Part shown: positions 1-7,664 of the stretch, one piece after another | Numbering within the stretch: the stretch's first letter is position 1 | Layout of the letters: every line of letters begins with the position of its first letter | Assembly: GCF_003634935.1 (NCBI RefSeq) | Contig: NZ_RBXO01000001.1 | Location: 372,001 to 436,000 of the forward strand | Reading direction: 5' to 3' | DNA length: 64,000 nt | Origin: Saccharothrix australiensis | Lineage (GTDB): Bacteria > Actinomycetota > Actinomycetes > Mycobacteriales > Pseudonocardiaceae | Notes under the pieces: model-generated | The model's input: the letters and a program-made list of their open reading frames with translations, nothing else | The model's database searches: none | Told to the model about the DNA's origin: nothing | Made by a program: the position numbers and the translations under genes

Positions 1-476
1 CCGTCGCCGGGACGCTGACCGGCGCGGACGCGGCCCTGTTCGCCGCGGGCGCGGGTCCGGGCAGCGGCGTGGCGCGCAAGGACACCGTGGACCGGGCGGC
101 GGCGGTGCTGTTCGCGTCGGCCGCCGAGTCGGCGGGGGTGTCGCGGTTCGTGCAGATCAGCTCGGGCGGCCTCGACCGGGTGACCGGCGACGAGGTGTTC
201 GACGCCTACCTGGCCGCCAAGCGCGCGGCGGAGGAGGACCTGCGGACGCGCCGGCTGGAGTGGACGATCCTGCGCCCCGGCCGCCTGCTCGACTCGCCCG
301 GCACCGGCTCCGTGTCGGTGGCGGAGACGCCGCTGAGCGGATCGGTACCCCGCGCGGACGTGGCAGCGGCGGTCGTGGCGCTCCTGGACCACCCGTCGAC
401 CACCGGCCGCACCTTCGAACTGATCTCCGGCCCAACCCCGATCAGCAAGGCGTTCCAGCCCAGCCTCACCCCCTGA
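1..476 (+). CDS. NAD(P)H-binding atypical SDR, 3' part only
   Basis: The reading frame is already open at base 3, so the 5' end lies outside the window; about 157 codons are visible. The visible part matches the C-terminal two thirds of an atypical SDR / NAD(P)H-binding protein (YwnB/YtfG-like): a short beta strand with SRFVQISSGG, an AKRAAEEDLR helix containing a Lys in the position of the SDR active-site Lys, the WTILRPGRLLD strand typical of this family, and the closing ADVAAAVVALLDHP helix. The N-terminal glycine-rich dinucleotide loop is missing because of the window edge. Substrate cannot be deduced. It converges on the lactone oxidase gene at 674, with a palindromic element between them. 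Confidence 0.8.
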   Translation, partial: VAGTLTGADAALFAAGAGPGSGVARKDTVDRAAAVLFASAAESAGVSRFVQISSGGLDRVTGDEVFDAYLAAKRAAEEDLRTRRLEWTILRPGRLLDSPGTGSVSVAETPLSGSVPRADVAAAVVALLDHPSTTGRTFELISGPTPISKAFQPSLTP

Positions 477-493
477 CGCCTCGCACCCACACA

Positions 494-544
494 CCTTCCC
501 TGCGGCTCCTTTCCCGCGCCTTCCCCTGCGGCTCCTTTCCCGCG
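494..544. repeat. 26-bp tandem duplication
   Basis: Two head-to-tail copies (494-518 and 519-544) of a C/T-rich 25-26 bp unit built around CTGCGGCTCCTTTCCCGCG. It lies directly upstream of the palindromic element at 555-657; a shorter CCCCTGCGGCTC match also sits beside the second copy of that element near 12405. Confidence 0.75.
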
Positions 545-554
545 CGCAATCCCC

Positions 555-657
555 GCGAGGCCGCGTCGGTGGTTCACGGCGCGAGCTTTGTCGATCACGC
601 TTTTCGATCGACAAAGCTCGCCCCGTGAGCCGCCGACCACCAGGCGGCCGAGCCGCC
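555..657. repeat. 73-nt palindromic element, copy A
   Basis: The core hairpin runs 565-637. It has 32-nt arms, a 9-nt loop ACGCTTTTC (597-605), an inner arm of 16 perfect pairs (581-596 with 606-621), one mismatch, then an outer arm with only two G-T-type differences. It is preceded by GCGAGGCCGC and followed by a second small hairpin GGCGGCCGAGCCGCC (643-657). The same architecture recurs at 12410-12511 and 14912-15013. It sits between two convergent genes, so it could act as a bidirectional terminator, but no U-tract follows either side. Confidence 0.85.
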
Positions 658-673
658 CGACGGAGTCGGGCCA

Positions 674-1957
674 TCAGACGGAGCCCACCACCCGGTCCAG
701 GTACCCGTTGCCGAACTTGCCCGTCGGGTCCAGCTCGGCGCGCAGCCGGCGGAAGTCCTCGAAGTGCGGGTACCGGGGCGCGAGCGTCGCGGCGGTGTGG
801 TCGTGCAGCTTGCCCCAGTGCGGTCGGCCGCCCACCGCGTCCGCGATCCGCTCGAACGCGGCGAAGTACCGCCGGTAGGGCATCCCGAGGTACTGGTGCA
901 CGGCGACGTACGCCGTGTCCCGGCCGTGCGCGGTGGACAGCCAGATGTCGTCGCCCCGCGCGACCCGGACCTCCACCGGGACGATCACCCCGTGGTCGAG
1001 CCGCGCGACGGTGGCCCGGAGTTCGCGCAGCACGTCGTGCAGCGCCTCGCGCGGGACGGCGTACTCGCACTCCACGAACCGGACGCGGCGCGGCGTGACG
1101 AAGACCCGGTGCGAGACGTCCCGGTAGACGCGCTCGGAGACCAGGCCGCCGCAGATCCGGTTGAGGGCGCGGGTGGTGCGCGGCACGGCGCGGGCGAGGC
1201 GGCAGACCAGGCCGAACGCCCCGTTCTCCAGCAGTTCGTACTCGTAGAAGCGGCGAGCGGCGGACAGCGGCGCGGGCGCGTCCTCCACCCGGTTGTTGCG
1301 CTTCAGGATCACCCTGTCGCCGTGGGGGAACCAGTGGAACTCGACGTGGTCCTCCACCGCCGTGAGGTGGTCGAACTCCGCCAGCACCCGGTCGAGGCGG
1401 TCGGGCGACTCCCTGGCGTGCAGCACGAACGCGGGCACGCAGCGCAGGGTGACGGTGGTGATGACGCCCAGCGCGCCGAGCCCGACGCGGGCGGCGGCGA
1501 ACAGCTCGGGCCGCTCCTCGGCCGAGCAGCGGACCTGCCGGCCGTCGGCGAGCACCAGTTCCAGCGCCACGACCTGGGTGGCCAGTCCGCCGAGCCGCGC
1601 GCCCGTGCCGTGGGTGCCGGTGGAGATCGCGCCCGCGATGGTCTGCGCGTCGATGTCGCCGAGGTTGGCCAGGGCCAGGCCCAGCGCGTCGAGCAGGACG
1701 TTCAGGGCGCGGAGGGTGGTGCCCGCGCGGACCGTCACGAGGGTGCCGGAGACGTCGGTGACGCCGGTCCACGCGTCCAGGTCGACCGCCACGGCCGGCG
1801 CGGCGGCGATGTCGGTGAACGAGTGGCCGCTGCCGCGTGGCCGCACGGCCCGCGCGCCGGCGACGACCTCGGCGATCTCGTCGGCGCTCGCGGGGTGCTC
1901 GACCCGGTGCGGGCGCGCGGACGCGGTGCGCGCCCAGTTCGTCCACGGCGTCCCCAT
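674..1957 (-). CDS. D-arabinono-1,4-lactone oxidase family FAD enzyme
   Basis: A 427-residue flavoprotein of the VAO/PCMH group, related to L-gulono- and D-arabinono-lactone oxidases that oxidise aldonolactones with O2 as acceptor. The N-terminal FAD domain has RPRGSGHSFTDIA, with His45 placed as the residue that often binds FAD covalently, and the TGTHGTGA stretch that cradles the cofactor. The C-terminal half carries the family's PHWGK motif and ends with GKFGNGYL. The start at 1957 is chosen because GGAGGTG lies 4 nt upstream; an in-frame codon 51 nt further upstream has no such site. The gene is divergent from the PLP enzyme at 2029, and the pairing of these two families recurs in actinobacteria, so they probably share a pathway. 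The substrate is not established. Confidence 0.85.
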   Translation of the reverse strand: MGTPWTNWARTASARPHRVEHPASADEIAEVVAGARAVRPRGSGHSFTDIAAAPAVAVDLDAWTGVTDVSGTLVTVRAGTTLRALNVLLDALGLALANLGDIDAQTIAGAISTGTHGTGARLGGLATQVVALELVLADGRQVRCSAEERPELFAAARVGLGALGVITTVTLRCVPAFVLHARESPDRLDRVLAEFDHLTAVEDHVEFHWFPHGDRVILKRNNRVEDAPAPLSAARRFYEYELLENGAFGLVCRLARAVPRTTRALNRICGGLVSERVYRDVSHRVFVTPRRVRFVECEYAVPREALHDVLRELRATVARLDHGVIVPVEVRVARGDDIWLSTAHGRDTAYVAVHQYLGMPYRRYFAAFERIADAVGGRPHWGKLHDHTAATLAPRYPHFEDFRRLRAELDPTGKFGNGYLDRVVGSV

Positions 1958-1991
1958 GCCCACCTCCGGTGTGACGAGATCCACGCACCGT

Positions 1992-2010
1992 AGGTGAAAC
2001 AGATTCACCT
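1992..2010. promoter_or_regulatory. Candidate TetR operator
   Basis: A perfect inverted repeat AGGTGAA-N5-TTCACCT between the two divergent start codons (1957 and 2029). The same TGAA-N5-TTC core occurs in front of the neighbouring tetR gene (4031-4043). Position and shared core suggest that the TetR protein at 3327-3941 controls this divergent pair. Confidence 0.6.
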
Positions 2011-2016
2011 TTCAAG

Positions 2017-2022
2017 TACGGT
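2017..2022 (+). promoter_or_regulatory. Candidate -10 box of a leaderless promoter
   Basis: TACGGT lies 6 nt before the ATG at 2029, the spacing expected when transcription starts at the start codon. No ribosome-binding sequence precedes this ATG. The operator at 1992-2010 would overlap the -35 region and block the promoter when occupied. Confidence 0.35.
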
Positions 2023-2028
2023 AAGCCC

Positions 2029-3216
2029 ATGCACCCCCGGACCCGCTTCGACGGCGCGACGAAGGACCTCGATCCTCCGTTCGCGATCGTCGACCTGGAC
2101 GCGTTCGACCACAACGCGGCCGACCTCGTGCGCCGGGCGGGCGGCAAACCGGTCCGGGTCGCGAGCAAGTCGGTCCGCGTCCGCTGGTTGCTCGACCACG
2201 TGCTCGCGCGGCCGGGTTACGCCGGGGTGATGTGCTACTCGCTCGCCGAGGCGCTGTGGCTGTCCTCGCTGGACCTCGCCGAGGACCTGCTGGTGGCGTA
2301 CCCGACGGTGGACCACGAGGCGCTGCGGTCGCTCGCCCGCGACGAGCGGGCGCGGCGGCGGGTCACGATCGTGGTCGACTCGGTGGCCCACCTGGACCTC
2401 GTCGACGCCGCGCTGGGCACCCGCCACCCGGAGATCCGGGTGTGCCTGGAGCTGGACGTGTCGTGGCGGCCCGTGCCCGGCCTGCACATCGGCACCCGCC
2501 GGTCGCCCGTGCGCACCGCGGCGGACGCCCGGCGGCTGGCGCGCCGGATCGCGGACCGGCCGGGGTTCCGCCTGGTCGGCGTCATGGCGTACGAGGGGCA
2601 GATCGCGGGCCTCGGCGACGCGCCGCCCGGCCGGCCGGTGCGCGGCGCGGCGCTGCGGTGGATGCAGCGGCGGTCGGCGGCCGAGCTGGTCGAGCGGCGC
2701 GGCGCGGCGGTGGCGGCCGTGCGGCGGGAGGCCGACCTGGAGTTCGTCAACGGCGGCGGCACCGGGAGCCTGGAGGTCACCGCCGCCGACCCCTCCGTCA
2801 CCGAACTCGCCGCCGGGTCCGGCCTGGTCGGACCCACCCTGTTCGACGGGTACCGGGGCTTCCGGCCGCGGCCCGCCGTCCTGTTCGCGCTGCCCGTGGT
2901 GCGGCGGCCGAAGAAGGACGTGGCGACGCTGTTCGCCGGCGGGTACGTCGCGTCGGGCACGCCCACCGCGGACCGGCAGCCGACGCCGTACCTGCCGGTG
3001 GGGCTGAAGCTCTCGCCGCTGGAGGGCGCGGGCGAGGTGCAGACCCCGGTGCTCGGGAAGGCCGCGGACTCGTTGGGCCTGGGCGACCGCGTGTGGTTGC
3101 GGCACGCCAAGGCCGGCGAACCGGCGGAGCGGTTCCCGCACTACCACGTCGTCAAGGGGGACGTGGTAGTGCGGACCGTGCCCACGTACCGGGGCGAGGG
3201 GCGCTCGTTCGGCTGA
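2029..3216 (+). CDS. Alanine racemase / D-threonine aldolase-like PLP protein
   Basis: A 395-residue fold-type III PLP enzyme. The N-terminal strand AIVDLDAFDHNAADLV and the PVRVASKSVR segment, with the Lys expected to hold PLP, are typical of the family that includes D-threonine aldolase, D-serine dehydratase and the proteins annotated amino-acid deaminase/aldolase. The LVGVMAYEG strand and the FVNGGGTGSL phosphate-binding loop follow. The C-terminal part has the beta domain of D-serine dehydratase-like proteins (VWLRHAKAGEP, with a His suited to metal binding, and HYHVV). It lacks a clear Shine-Dalgarno and may be leaderless. Reaction inferred only at family level: cleavage or dehydration of a D-beta-hydroxy amino acid. 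Confidence 0.8.
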   Translation: MHPRTRFDGATKDLDPPFAIVDLDAFDHNAADLVRRAGGKPVRVASKSVRVRWLLDHVLARPGYAGVMCYSLAEALWLSSLDLAEDLLVAYPTVDHEALRSLARDERARRRVTIVVDSVAHLDLVDAALGTRHPEIRVCLELDVSWRPVPGLHIGTRRSPVRTAADARRLARRIADRPGFRLVGVMAYEGQIAGLGDAPPGRPVRGAALRWMQRRSAAELVERRGAAVAAVRREADLEFVNGGGTGSLEVTAADPSVTELAAGSGLVGPTLFDGYRGFRPRPAVLFALPVVRRPKKDVATLFAGGYVASGTPTADRQPTPYLPVGLKLSPLEGAGEVQTPVLGKAADSLGLGDRVWLRHAKAGEPAERFPHYHVVKGDVVVRTVPTYRGEGRSFG

Positions 3217-3279
3217 GCGCGGTGCCGCGGGTGCGCGGAGCGGGGCGGAGCGGCGGACGGCACGGGCGCGTCGCCGCGC

Positions 3280-3336
3280 GGTCGGGCGCTGGTCGGGCGG
3301 TCGGGTGCTGGTCGGGCAGGCGGGCGCTAGTCGGGC
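3280..3336. repeat. 19-bp tandem repeat containing the tetR stop codon
   Basis: Three consecutive 19-bp units (3280-3298, 3299-3317, 3318-3336) plus a partial fourth. The third unit holds the last codons and TAG of the minus-strand tetR gene (3327-3329); in the other two units the equivalent triplet is CAG. This is one of four arrays in the window where the unit duplicates a gene end. Confidence 0.8.
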
Positions 3337-3941
3337 AGTCGGGTCGACAGGTAGCCCCGGACCAGGGCCTTGGCCTCGGCCAGGATGCGCCGGTCACCGG
3401 CCGGGTCGCGGCGGAACGCCAGGTTCAGCACGCCGTCCGCCGCCTCGACCGCGATCGAGATGGGCAGCTCCAGCTCGGCCAGCGGGATGCCGAACTTGGT
3501 CGAGATCATCTCCGCGATCCGGTCGGAGATGACGGTGTTGTTGTCCCGCCGGTCGTCCAGCAGGCGCATGTCCACCACGTCGCCGAAGTGCAGCTTGCTG
3601 AACGCGGGCACCTCCCGGTGCATGGACACGTACACGTCGAAGATCGAGTCGACGGCGTCCCACCAGTGGTCCAGCGTGGTGGACGTGAAGCGGCCGTCGA
3701 CGGTCTGGATGAACTTCTCCAGGTTCCGCAGCGTCAGCGCCTGCACGACGGCGCGCTTGTCCGGGAAGAACTGGTACAGCGAGCCGACCGCGACGCCGGC
3801 CCGCTCCGCGATCAGCGTCGTTGTCACCCCGTCGTAGCCGACCTCCTCGATGAGCGAGGCACAGGCTTCGAGCATCCGCTCGACGCGCTTGGCGCTGCGC
3901 TGCTGCACCGGTTGCCTGCGCAGCGGGGTCGTACTGGTCAC
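3327..3941 (-). CDS. TetR family transcriptional repressor
   Basis: A 204-residue one-component regulator. Residues about 15-62 form the TetR DNA-binding domain: RSAKRVERMLEACASLIEEV as helix 1, TTTLIAERAGVAVGSLYQFF covering the turn and recognition helix, then FPDKRAVVQAL. The remaining all-alpha part is the ligand-binding and dimer region; its ligand cannot be read from sequence. It lies downstream of the PLP enzyme gene in convergent orientation. A TGAA-N5-TTC inverted repeat occurs both upstream of this gene and between the oxidase and PLP genes, which suggests autoregulation plus control of that pair. Its last codons lie inside a 19-bp tandem repeat. Confidence 0.9.
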   Translation of the reverse strand: MTSTTPLRRQPVQQRSAKRVERMLEACASLIEEVGYDGVTTTLIAERAGVAVGSLYQFFPDKRAVVQALTLRNLEKFIQTVDGRFTSTTLDHWWDAVDSIFDVYVSMHREVPAFSKLHFGDVVDMRLLDDRRDNNTVISDRIAEMISTKFGIPLAELELPISIAVEAADGVLNLAFRRDPAGDRRILAEAKALVRGYLSTRLPD

Positions 3942-4030
3942 GGCGACTCCTGCGGGATCGGTTGCGGGCTTCCATAGTGCCCGCTCCCGGAGCGCCGCAC
4001 TTCCGGTTGGGCCGCAACACGCCTACGATC

Positions 4031-4043
4031 CGAATGTTATTCA
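4031..4043. promoter_or_regulatory. Second candidate TetR operator
   Basis: CGAATGTTATTCA, read on the minus strand as TGAA-N5-TTCG, shares core and spacing with the palindrome at 1992-2010. It lies about 90 bp upstream of tetR and 18 bp upstream of a possible GTG at 4061, so it could control tetR and the rightward transcript to the SDR gene. This is the only AT-rich patch in the 337-bp gap between tetR and the SDR. Confidence 0.45.
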
Positions 4044-4060
4044 TGTTCTGGGAGGCTCTC

Positions 4061-4282
4061 GTGACCCTGCCCGACGGGTTCCGCCGGGGCGACGCCACCG
4101 CCGCACCGGACCGGGGCGCGCACCGCGCGGACCGCAACCGCCCGTTCACCCCCGCATCACCGGCCGTTCGCGGACGCGTCGCCGGCCGGCGGCCACACCG
4201 CGGACCGCGCGGACCGCTCGCCGATGGTGGACGGCGACCCGGCGATGCGGGACCCATCGCCGACGTGAGGAGTTCTTCGTGA
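4061..4282 (+). CDS. Possible small Arg/Pro-rich ORF leading into the SDR gene
   Basis: A 73-codon frame starting GTG at 4061 with GGGAGG 6 nt upstream, ending in TGA that overlaps the GTG of the next gene (GTGA). The translated product is rich in Arg, Pro and Gly and resembles no family I know; such composition is also what random high-GC sequence gives. The good ribosome site and the exact stop-start overlap are the only reasons to list it. It could be a short leader ORF coupling translation of the SDR, or chance. Confidence 0.3.
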   Translation: MTLPDGFRRGDATAAPDRGAHRADRNRPFTPASPAVRGRVAGRRPHRGPRGPLADGGRRPGDAGPIADVRSSS

Positions 4283-5070
4283 GGTTGGCAGGACGGACCG
4301 TCGTCGTCACGGGCGCGTCGCAGGGCATCGGCGCGGCGACGGCGCAGGCGATGGCCGGGCGCGGCGCGGTTGTCGTGCTCGTGGCCCGCGGCGCTGAAAC
4401 GCTCCGATCCGTCGCCGAGCGGTGCTCGCGTTCCGGCGGCCGTGCGGTCGCGCTGCCCGCCGACCTCGCGGACGTCGACCAGGTGCGCGCGCTGGCCGAG
4501 CGCGTGCTGGCGGAGTTCGGCGCGCCGGACGTGCTGGTAAACAACGCCGGGGCCGGGCGGTGGCTGTTCCTGGACGACACGCCCACCGCCGAGCTGACCG
4601 CCATGACGGCCCTGCCGTTCACCGCGGCACTGCACCTGACCAGGGAGTTCCTGCCCGCCATGCGGGCGCGCGGCACTGGGCGGGTGGTCAACGTCAACTC
4701 GCCGGTGTCCCGGCTGCCGATACCCGGCGCGACCGGGTACGCGGCGGCGCGGTACGCGTTGCGCGGGTTGACGGCGGCGCTGCGCCAGGACCTGCGCGGC
4801 ACGGGCGTCGGGGTCAGCGAGGTGGTGCCGGGGAAGGTCAGCAGCCGGTACTTCGCCAACAACCCCGGCGCGGAGCAGCGGATACCCGCCGTCGCCCGGC
4901 TGATACCCACCGTCCCGCCGGAACGGGTGGCGCGCGAGATCGTGCACGTGGTCGAGCACGACCGGGCCGAGCGGGTGTTCCCGTGGCAGCTGCGGGCGTT
5001 CGAGGTGGCCGGCCGCCTGTGCCCGCGCCTGACCGACTACCTGACCTGGCGGACCGGCGTGCACCGCTGA
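4279..5070 (+). CDS. Short-chain dehydrogenase with Lys-to-Arg active site change
   Basis: A 263-residue classical SDR: TGASQGIG (11-18) binds NADP(H), NNAG (88-91) supports the sheet, Ser141 and Tyr154 are correctly spaced catalytic residues. The usual YxxxK is YAAAR, so the catalytic Lys is Arg158. Known SDR mechanism needs the Lys to lower the Tyr pKa, so activity may be weak, altered, or lost. The start GTG is chosen because GAGGAG lies 7 nt upstream. C-terminal EIVHVVEHDRAERVFPW resembles SDRs acting on lipids or sterol-like substrates, but no substrate can be assigned. A strong terminator follows at 5106. Confidence 0.85.
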   Translation: MRLAGRTVVVTGASQGIGAATAQAMAGRGAVVVLVARGAETLRSVAERCSRSGGRAVALPADLADVDQVRALAERVLAEFGAPDVLVNNAGAGRWLFLDDTPTAELTAMTALPFTAALHLTREFLPAMRARGTGRVVNVNSPVSRLPIPGATGYAAARYALRGLTAALRQDLRGTGVGVSEVVPGKVSSRYFANNPGAEQRIPAVARLIPTVPPERVAREIVHVVEHDRAERVFPWQLRAFEVAGRLCPRLTDYLTWRTGVHR

Positions 5071-5105
5071 CATCGAACGCCGACGTCGAACGCCGACGTG
5101 GAACC

Positions 5106-5146
5106 GGCCCCCGATGCCCGCGCGGGAGGTGCGGGCATCGGGGGCC
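5106..5146 (+). terminator. Strong hairpin after the SDR gene
   Basis: A perfect 16-bp stem (5106-5121 with 5131-5146) around a 9-nt loop, beginning GGCCCCCGATGCCCGC. It lies 36 nt after the SDR stop codon. No U-tract follows, which is common for actinobacterial terminators. Upstream of it, 5071-5104 carries a short direct repeat of CGAACGCCGACGT. I see no gene in 5147-5368. Confidence 0.8.
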
Positions 5147-5368
5147 GACGTGGTGCCCGCGGACCGGTGTCGGTCGGGGAGGGAAGGTGTGCACAACACC
5201 GGCCCGCGGATGTCTGGGTCGTTCGCCTCGCTGGTGGAGCCGTCCTGCTTGGTGGCCGGCCGGCGGTCCGTTCGTCGCGGTCGGGGGTTCGCACGTCCCG
5301 GACCGCCGGCCAGTAGGCGGGTGCTCGACCGTGTCGCGTCGGGGGAACGACAGGTCGGGACTCGCCCG

Positions 5369-5731
5369 TCAGTGGGCTCGCAGCACCGCCGCCCGGCGCG
5401 TCCTGGTGACCGGAGGTGTCACCGGGGCCGAGCGCAGGTGTCGAGCCGGTCGCGGCGCGAGACCGCCCGCGACCAGGTGTTCGTACGCGGCGCGCCACAC
5501 CGAGCACGGGCTCTTCTGCTGCCGCCACCGGCCGGAGCACTCGGGGCAGTTGCCCTTCTCGTCCGGCTCGTGCGCGGCGAGCAGCGCGCGCCACCCCTCG
5601 GTCAGCCGGGGCAGCTCGGACCGGGCCACCGAGAGGAGGGACGGGGCGTCGGCCTCGTTGGCCAACTCCGTGAGCAGGTCGAGCCGCTCCCACACCGCGT
5701 TGCGAAGAACTTGTCCGAGGATCTCGTCCAC
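5369..5731 (-). CDS. Small Cys-containing protein, possible zinc ribbon
   Basis: A 120-residue protein of unknown function. The first half is a helix-rich region (VLRNAVWERLDLLTEL); residues about 60-80 hold NCPECSGRWRQQKSPC, with a CPxC pair and a further Cys that could bind a metal; the tail is Arg/Pro rich. The GTG at 5731 is chosen because AAAGGTGA precedes it and it begins 13 nt after the stop of the upstream gene, so the two are probably co-translated. They are divergent from the XRE-TPR regulator at 6282. I do not recognise a named family. Confidence 0.6.
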   Translation of the reverse strand: MDEILGQVLRNAVWERLDLLTELANEADAPSLLSVARSELPRLTEGWRALLAAHEPDEKGNCPECSGRWRQQKSPCSVWRAAYEHLVAGGLAPRPARHLRSAPVTPPVTRTRRAAVLRAH

Positions 5732-5744
5732 CGAAACGTCACCG

Positions 5745-6065
5745 TCACCTTTCCGCCTGCTCGGCGGCTTCGCGTAGCGCGGCCCTGAGCTGTACGAGCT
5801 GGTCGGCCGACAGCACCGCCGTCTCACCCGGCGGGCCGACCAGGACCACGCGGCCCCGGTCGACCAGCACGGTGAGGCAGCGCTCCCGGTCGACCACGTC
5901 GCTGCAGCGAATCCGCCACCAGCGACGCTGCCCGGTAGAGCCGCGCCATCCGGAGTCGAGGTCGGTCGACTCCCGGACAGTTGAAGGAACAGGGGAGGGG
6001 GCCGTGGCGACGGCGCGCGCTGCCGACCCACCCGTGGTGGTCACCGCCCGCTCGATCACGTCCAC
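5745..6065 (-). CDS. Small hypothetical protein upstream of the Cys-motif gene
   Basis: About 106 residues. The N-terminal 45 residues are Ser/Thr/Ala rich; the C-terminal half is compact: RRWWRIRCSDVVDRERCL, then a beta-hairpin-like VLVDRGRVVLVGPPGE and a final helix LVQLRAALREAAEQAER. The GTG at 6065 is preferred because GAGAGG lies 9 nt upstream; in-frame alternatives at 6089 and 6164 have poorer sites. No known domain. Divergent from the XRE-TPR gene across a 216-bp gap that should hold both promoters, and tightly linked to 5369-5731. Confidence 0.55.
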   Translation of the reverse strand: MDVIERAVTTTGGSAARAVATAPSPVPSTVRESTDLDSGWRGSTGQRRWWRIRCSDVVDRERCLTVLVDRGRVVLVGPPGETAVLSADQLVQLRAALREAAEQAER

Positions 6066-6281
6066 TGCCGGTTTCCTCTCCGTGCTCACTCGCTTACCGG
6101 ATCCCAGATTGCGATGATTCAACCCGGATCGGGACGTCACAGCGCTGGCCGGTGTCCGTTCCACGGTAAGCGGTCAGCGGAGTTCGGCAGGGCCGATCAG
6201 CCTCGCCGATCGACACTTCCTGCACTTGGGGGAGTGCCCCTACTCTGCCGTTGACGCCCAAAGGACTGTGAGGGGGCGCAA

Positions 6282-7664
6282 TTGAACACCATCGGTTCGC
6301 ACAGCTCTCCTGTTACCCCCGATGTCTGGGACCAGCAGGAGATGCGGGACGCGCTGGCCAAACGCGAGATCAGCTCGGTCTACCGGCTGCTCCGGCGGCA
6401 CGGCGTGTCCCAGCGCCAGATCGCGGCGCTGACGGGCCAATCGCAGTCCGAGGTGTCGGAGATCCTGAAGGGTCGTCAGGTCATGGCCTACGACGTCCTG
6501 GCCCGGATCGCCGCCGGCCTGGGCGTCCCCAGGGGGTACATGGGCCTCGCCTACGACGAGGCCACGGCAGTGCGGGTGGCCGCGACCGCGGAGGCACCCC
6601 AGTCTGAGGAGGACGAGTCGGTGAAGCGAAGGAAGTTCCTCGCGCACGCCGCCGCGATCACCGTCGGGGCGGCCGTGTTCGGTACGGACTCCGGGTCTTG
6701 GGCCTCGTCGCCCGCGCAGACGCCGGCTCCCGGTCGGATCGGCATGACCGACGTCCGCCAGGTCGAAGCGGCCACGAGGGCCCTGCGCACCCTGGACTAC
6801 CAGTACGGCGGCGGCTCGTGCCGCGACGCCGTGGTCGCGCAGCTCTCGTGGGGCCAGCAGATGCTCGGCGCGAACGCCACGGACCTGGTCAAGGAACGGC
6901 TCTACGTCGCCCTCGCGGACCTGCACAACCTCGCCGGCTGGACCTCCTTCGACACCGGCCTGTACGACTCGGCGCGCAACCACTTCGGCCAGGCGCTGGG
7001 ACTGGCCAAGCAGGGCCGCAAGGAAGAGCTGGTGGCCAACATCCTGTACCGGATGGGTCGCGTCTACCTGCACCAGAACGCGCCGGACGACGCGCTGAAG
7101 GTGTTCCAGCTCGGCCAGCTGGCCGCGCAGAACTCGGGCTCGGAGCTGGCGGTCGGCATCCTGTGCGCGAACGAGGCGTGGGCCTACGCGAAGATGGGCT
7201 CCGACGACCAGGCGCTGAAGCTCCTCGGCCGGGCGCGCGACGAGTTCGCGCGGGCCAACATCAGCGAGGCGCCCGCGTGGGCCAAGTTCTTCGACGCCAA
7301 CGACCTGTCGGCGATGATCGGCACGGTGCACACGGAACTCGCCCAGACCGTCGACACGAAGTACACGCGGATCGCGGTCCCGGCGCTGTCCAAGGCCATC
7401 AACGGCTACGGCGAGGACATGAGCCGCAGCCGGTCGTTCAACCTGACCTCGCTGTCGATCAACCACCTGCTGGAGGGCGACATCGACCACGGCGCGAAGA
7501 TCGGCAGGCAGGCCATCGACCTGTCCGAGGGGCTGAAGTCCGTGCGCACCAAGGACCGCATGAAGCCGCTGCAGCACGAGGCGGAGAAGCGCCGCAACAA
7601 CCCCGACGCGCGTGAGCTGGCCGAGCGGGTCGCCAAGTTCACCGGCAGCGACAGCGCGGCTTGA
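6282..7664 (+). CDS. XRE-type regulator with TPR-like C-terminal domain
   Basis: A 460-residue protein. Residues about 20-75 are an XRE helix-turn-helix: RRHGVSQRQIAALTGQSQSE followed by VSEILKGRQV and an LARIAAGLGVPRGYMGLAYD segment. Residues about 112-130 form a hydrophobic stretch after KRRKF that looks like a buried or membrane-touching helix. From about 180 onward are repeated helical pairs of TPR type (YDSARNHFGQALGLAKQGRK, ILYRMGRVYLHQNAPDDALK, ALKLLGRARDEF). Such proteins are common in actinomycetes as developmental or peptide-responsive regulators; no ligand is visible. Start TTG has GAGGGGG 7 nt upstream. It overlaps the APH-fold gene by 4 nt and so heads that operon. Confidence 0.85.
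   Translation: MNTIGSHSSPVTPDVWDQQEMRDALAKREISSVYRLLRRHGVSQRQIAALTGQSQSEVSEILKGRQVMAYDVLARIAAGLGVPRGYMGLAYDEATAVRVAATAEAPQSEEDESVKRRKFLAHAAAITVGAAVFGTDSGSWASSPAQTPAPGRIGMTDVRQVEAATRALRTLDYQYGGGSCRDAVVAQLSWGQQMLGANATDLVKERLYVALADLHNLAGWTSFDTGLYDSARNHFGQALGLAKQGRKEELVANILYRMGRVYLHQNAPDDALKVFQLGQLAAQNSGSELAVGILCANEAWAYAKMGSDDQALKLLGRARDEFARANISEAPAWAKFFDANDLSAMIGTVHTELAQTVDTKYTRIAVPALSKAINGYGEDMSRSRSFNLTSLSINHLLEGDIDHGAKIGRQAIDLSEGLKSVRTKDRMKPLQHEAEKRRNNPDARELAERVAKFTGSDSAA

Noticed and set aside
764-1993. Long plus-strand open frame opposite the lactone oxidase gene
   Set aside because: It is a shadow frame: composition is Arg/Gly/Val biased with no domain, while the minus frame has clear FAD-oxidase motifs.
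5114-5788. Plus-strand open frame over the two small minus-strand genes
   Set aside because: The minus frames have ribosome sites, a Cys motif and tight stop-start spacing; the plus frame begins inside the terminator hairpin.
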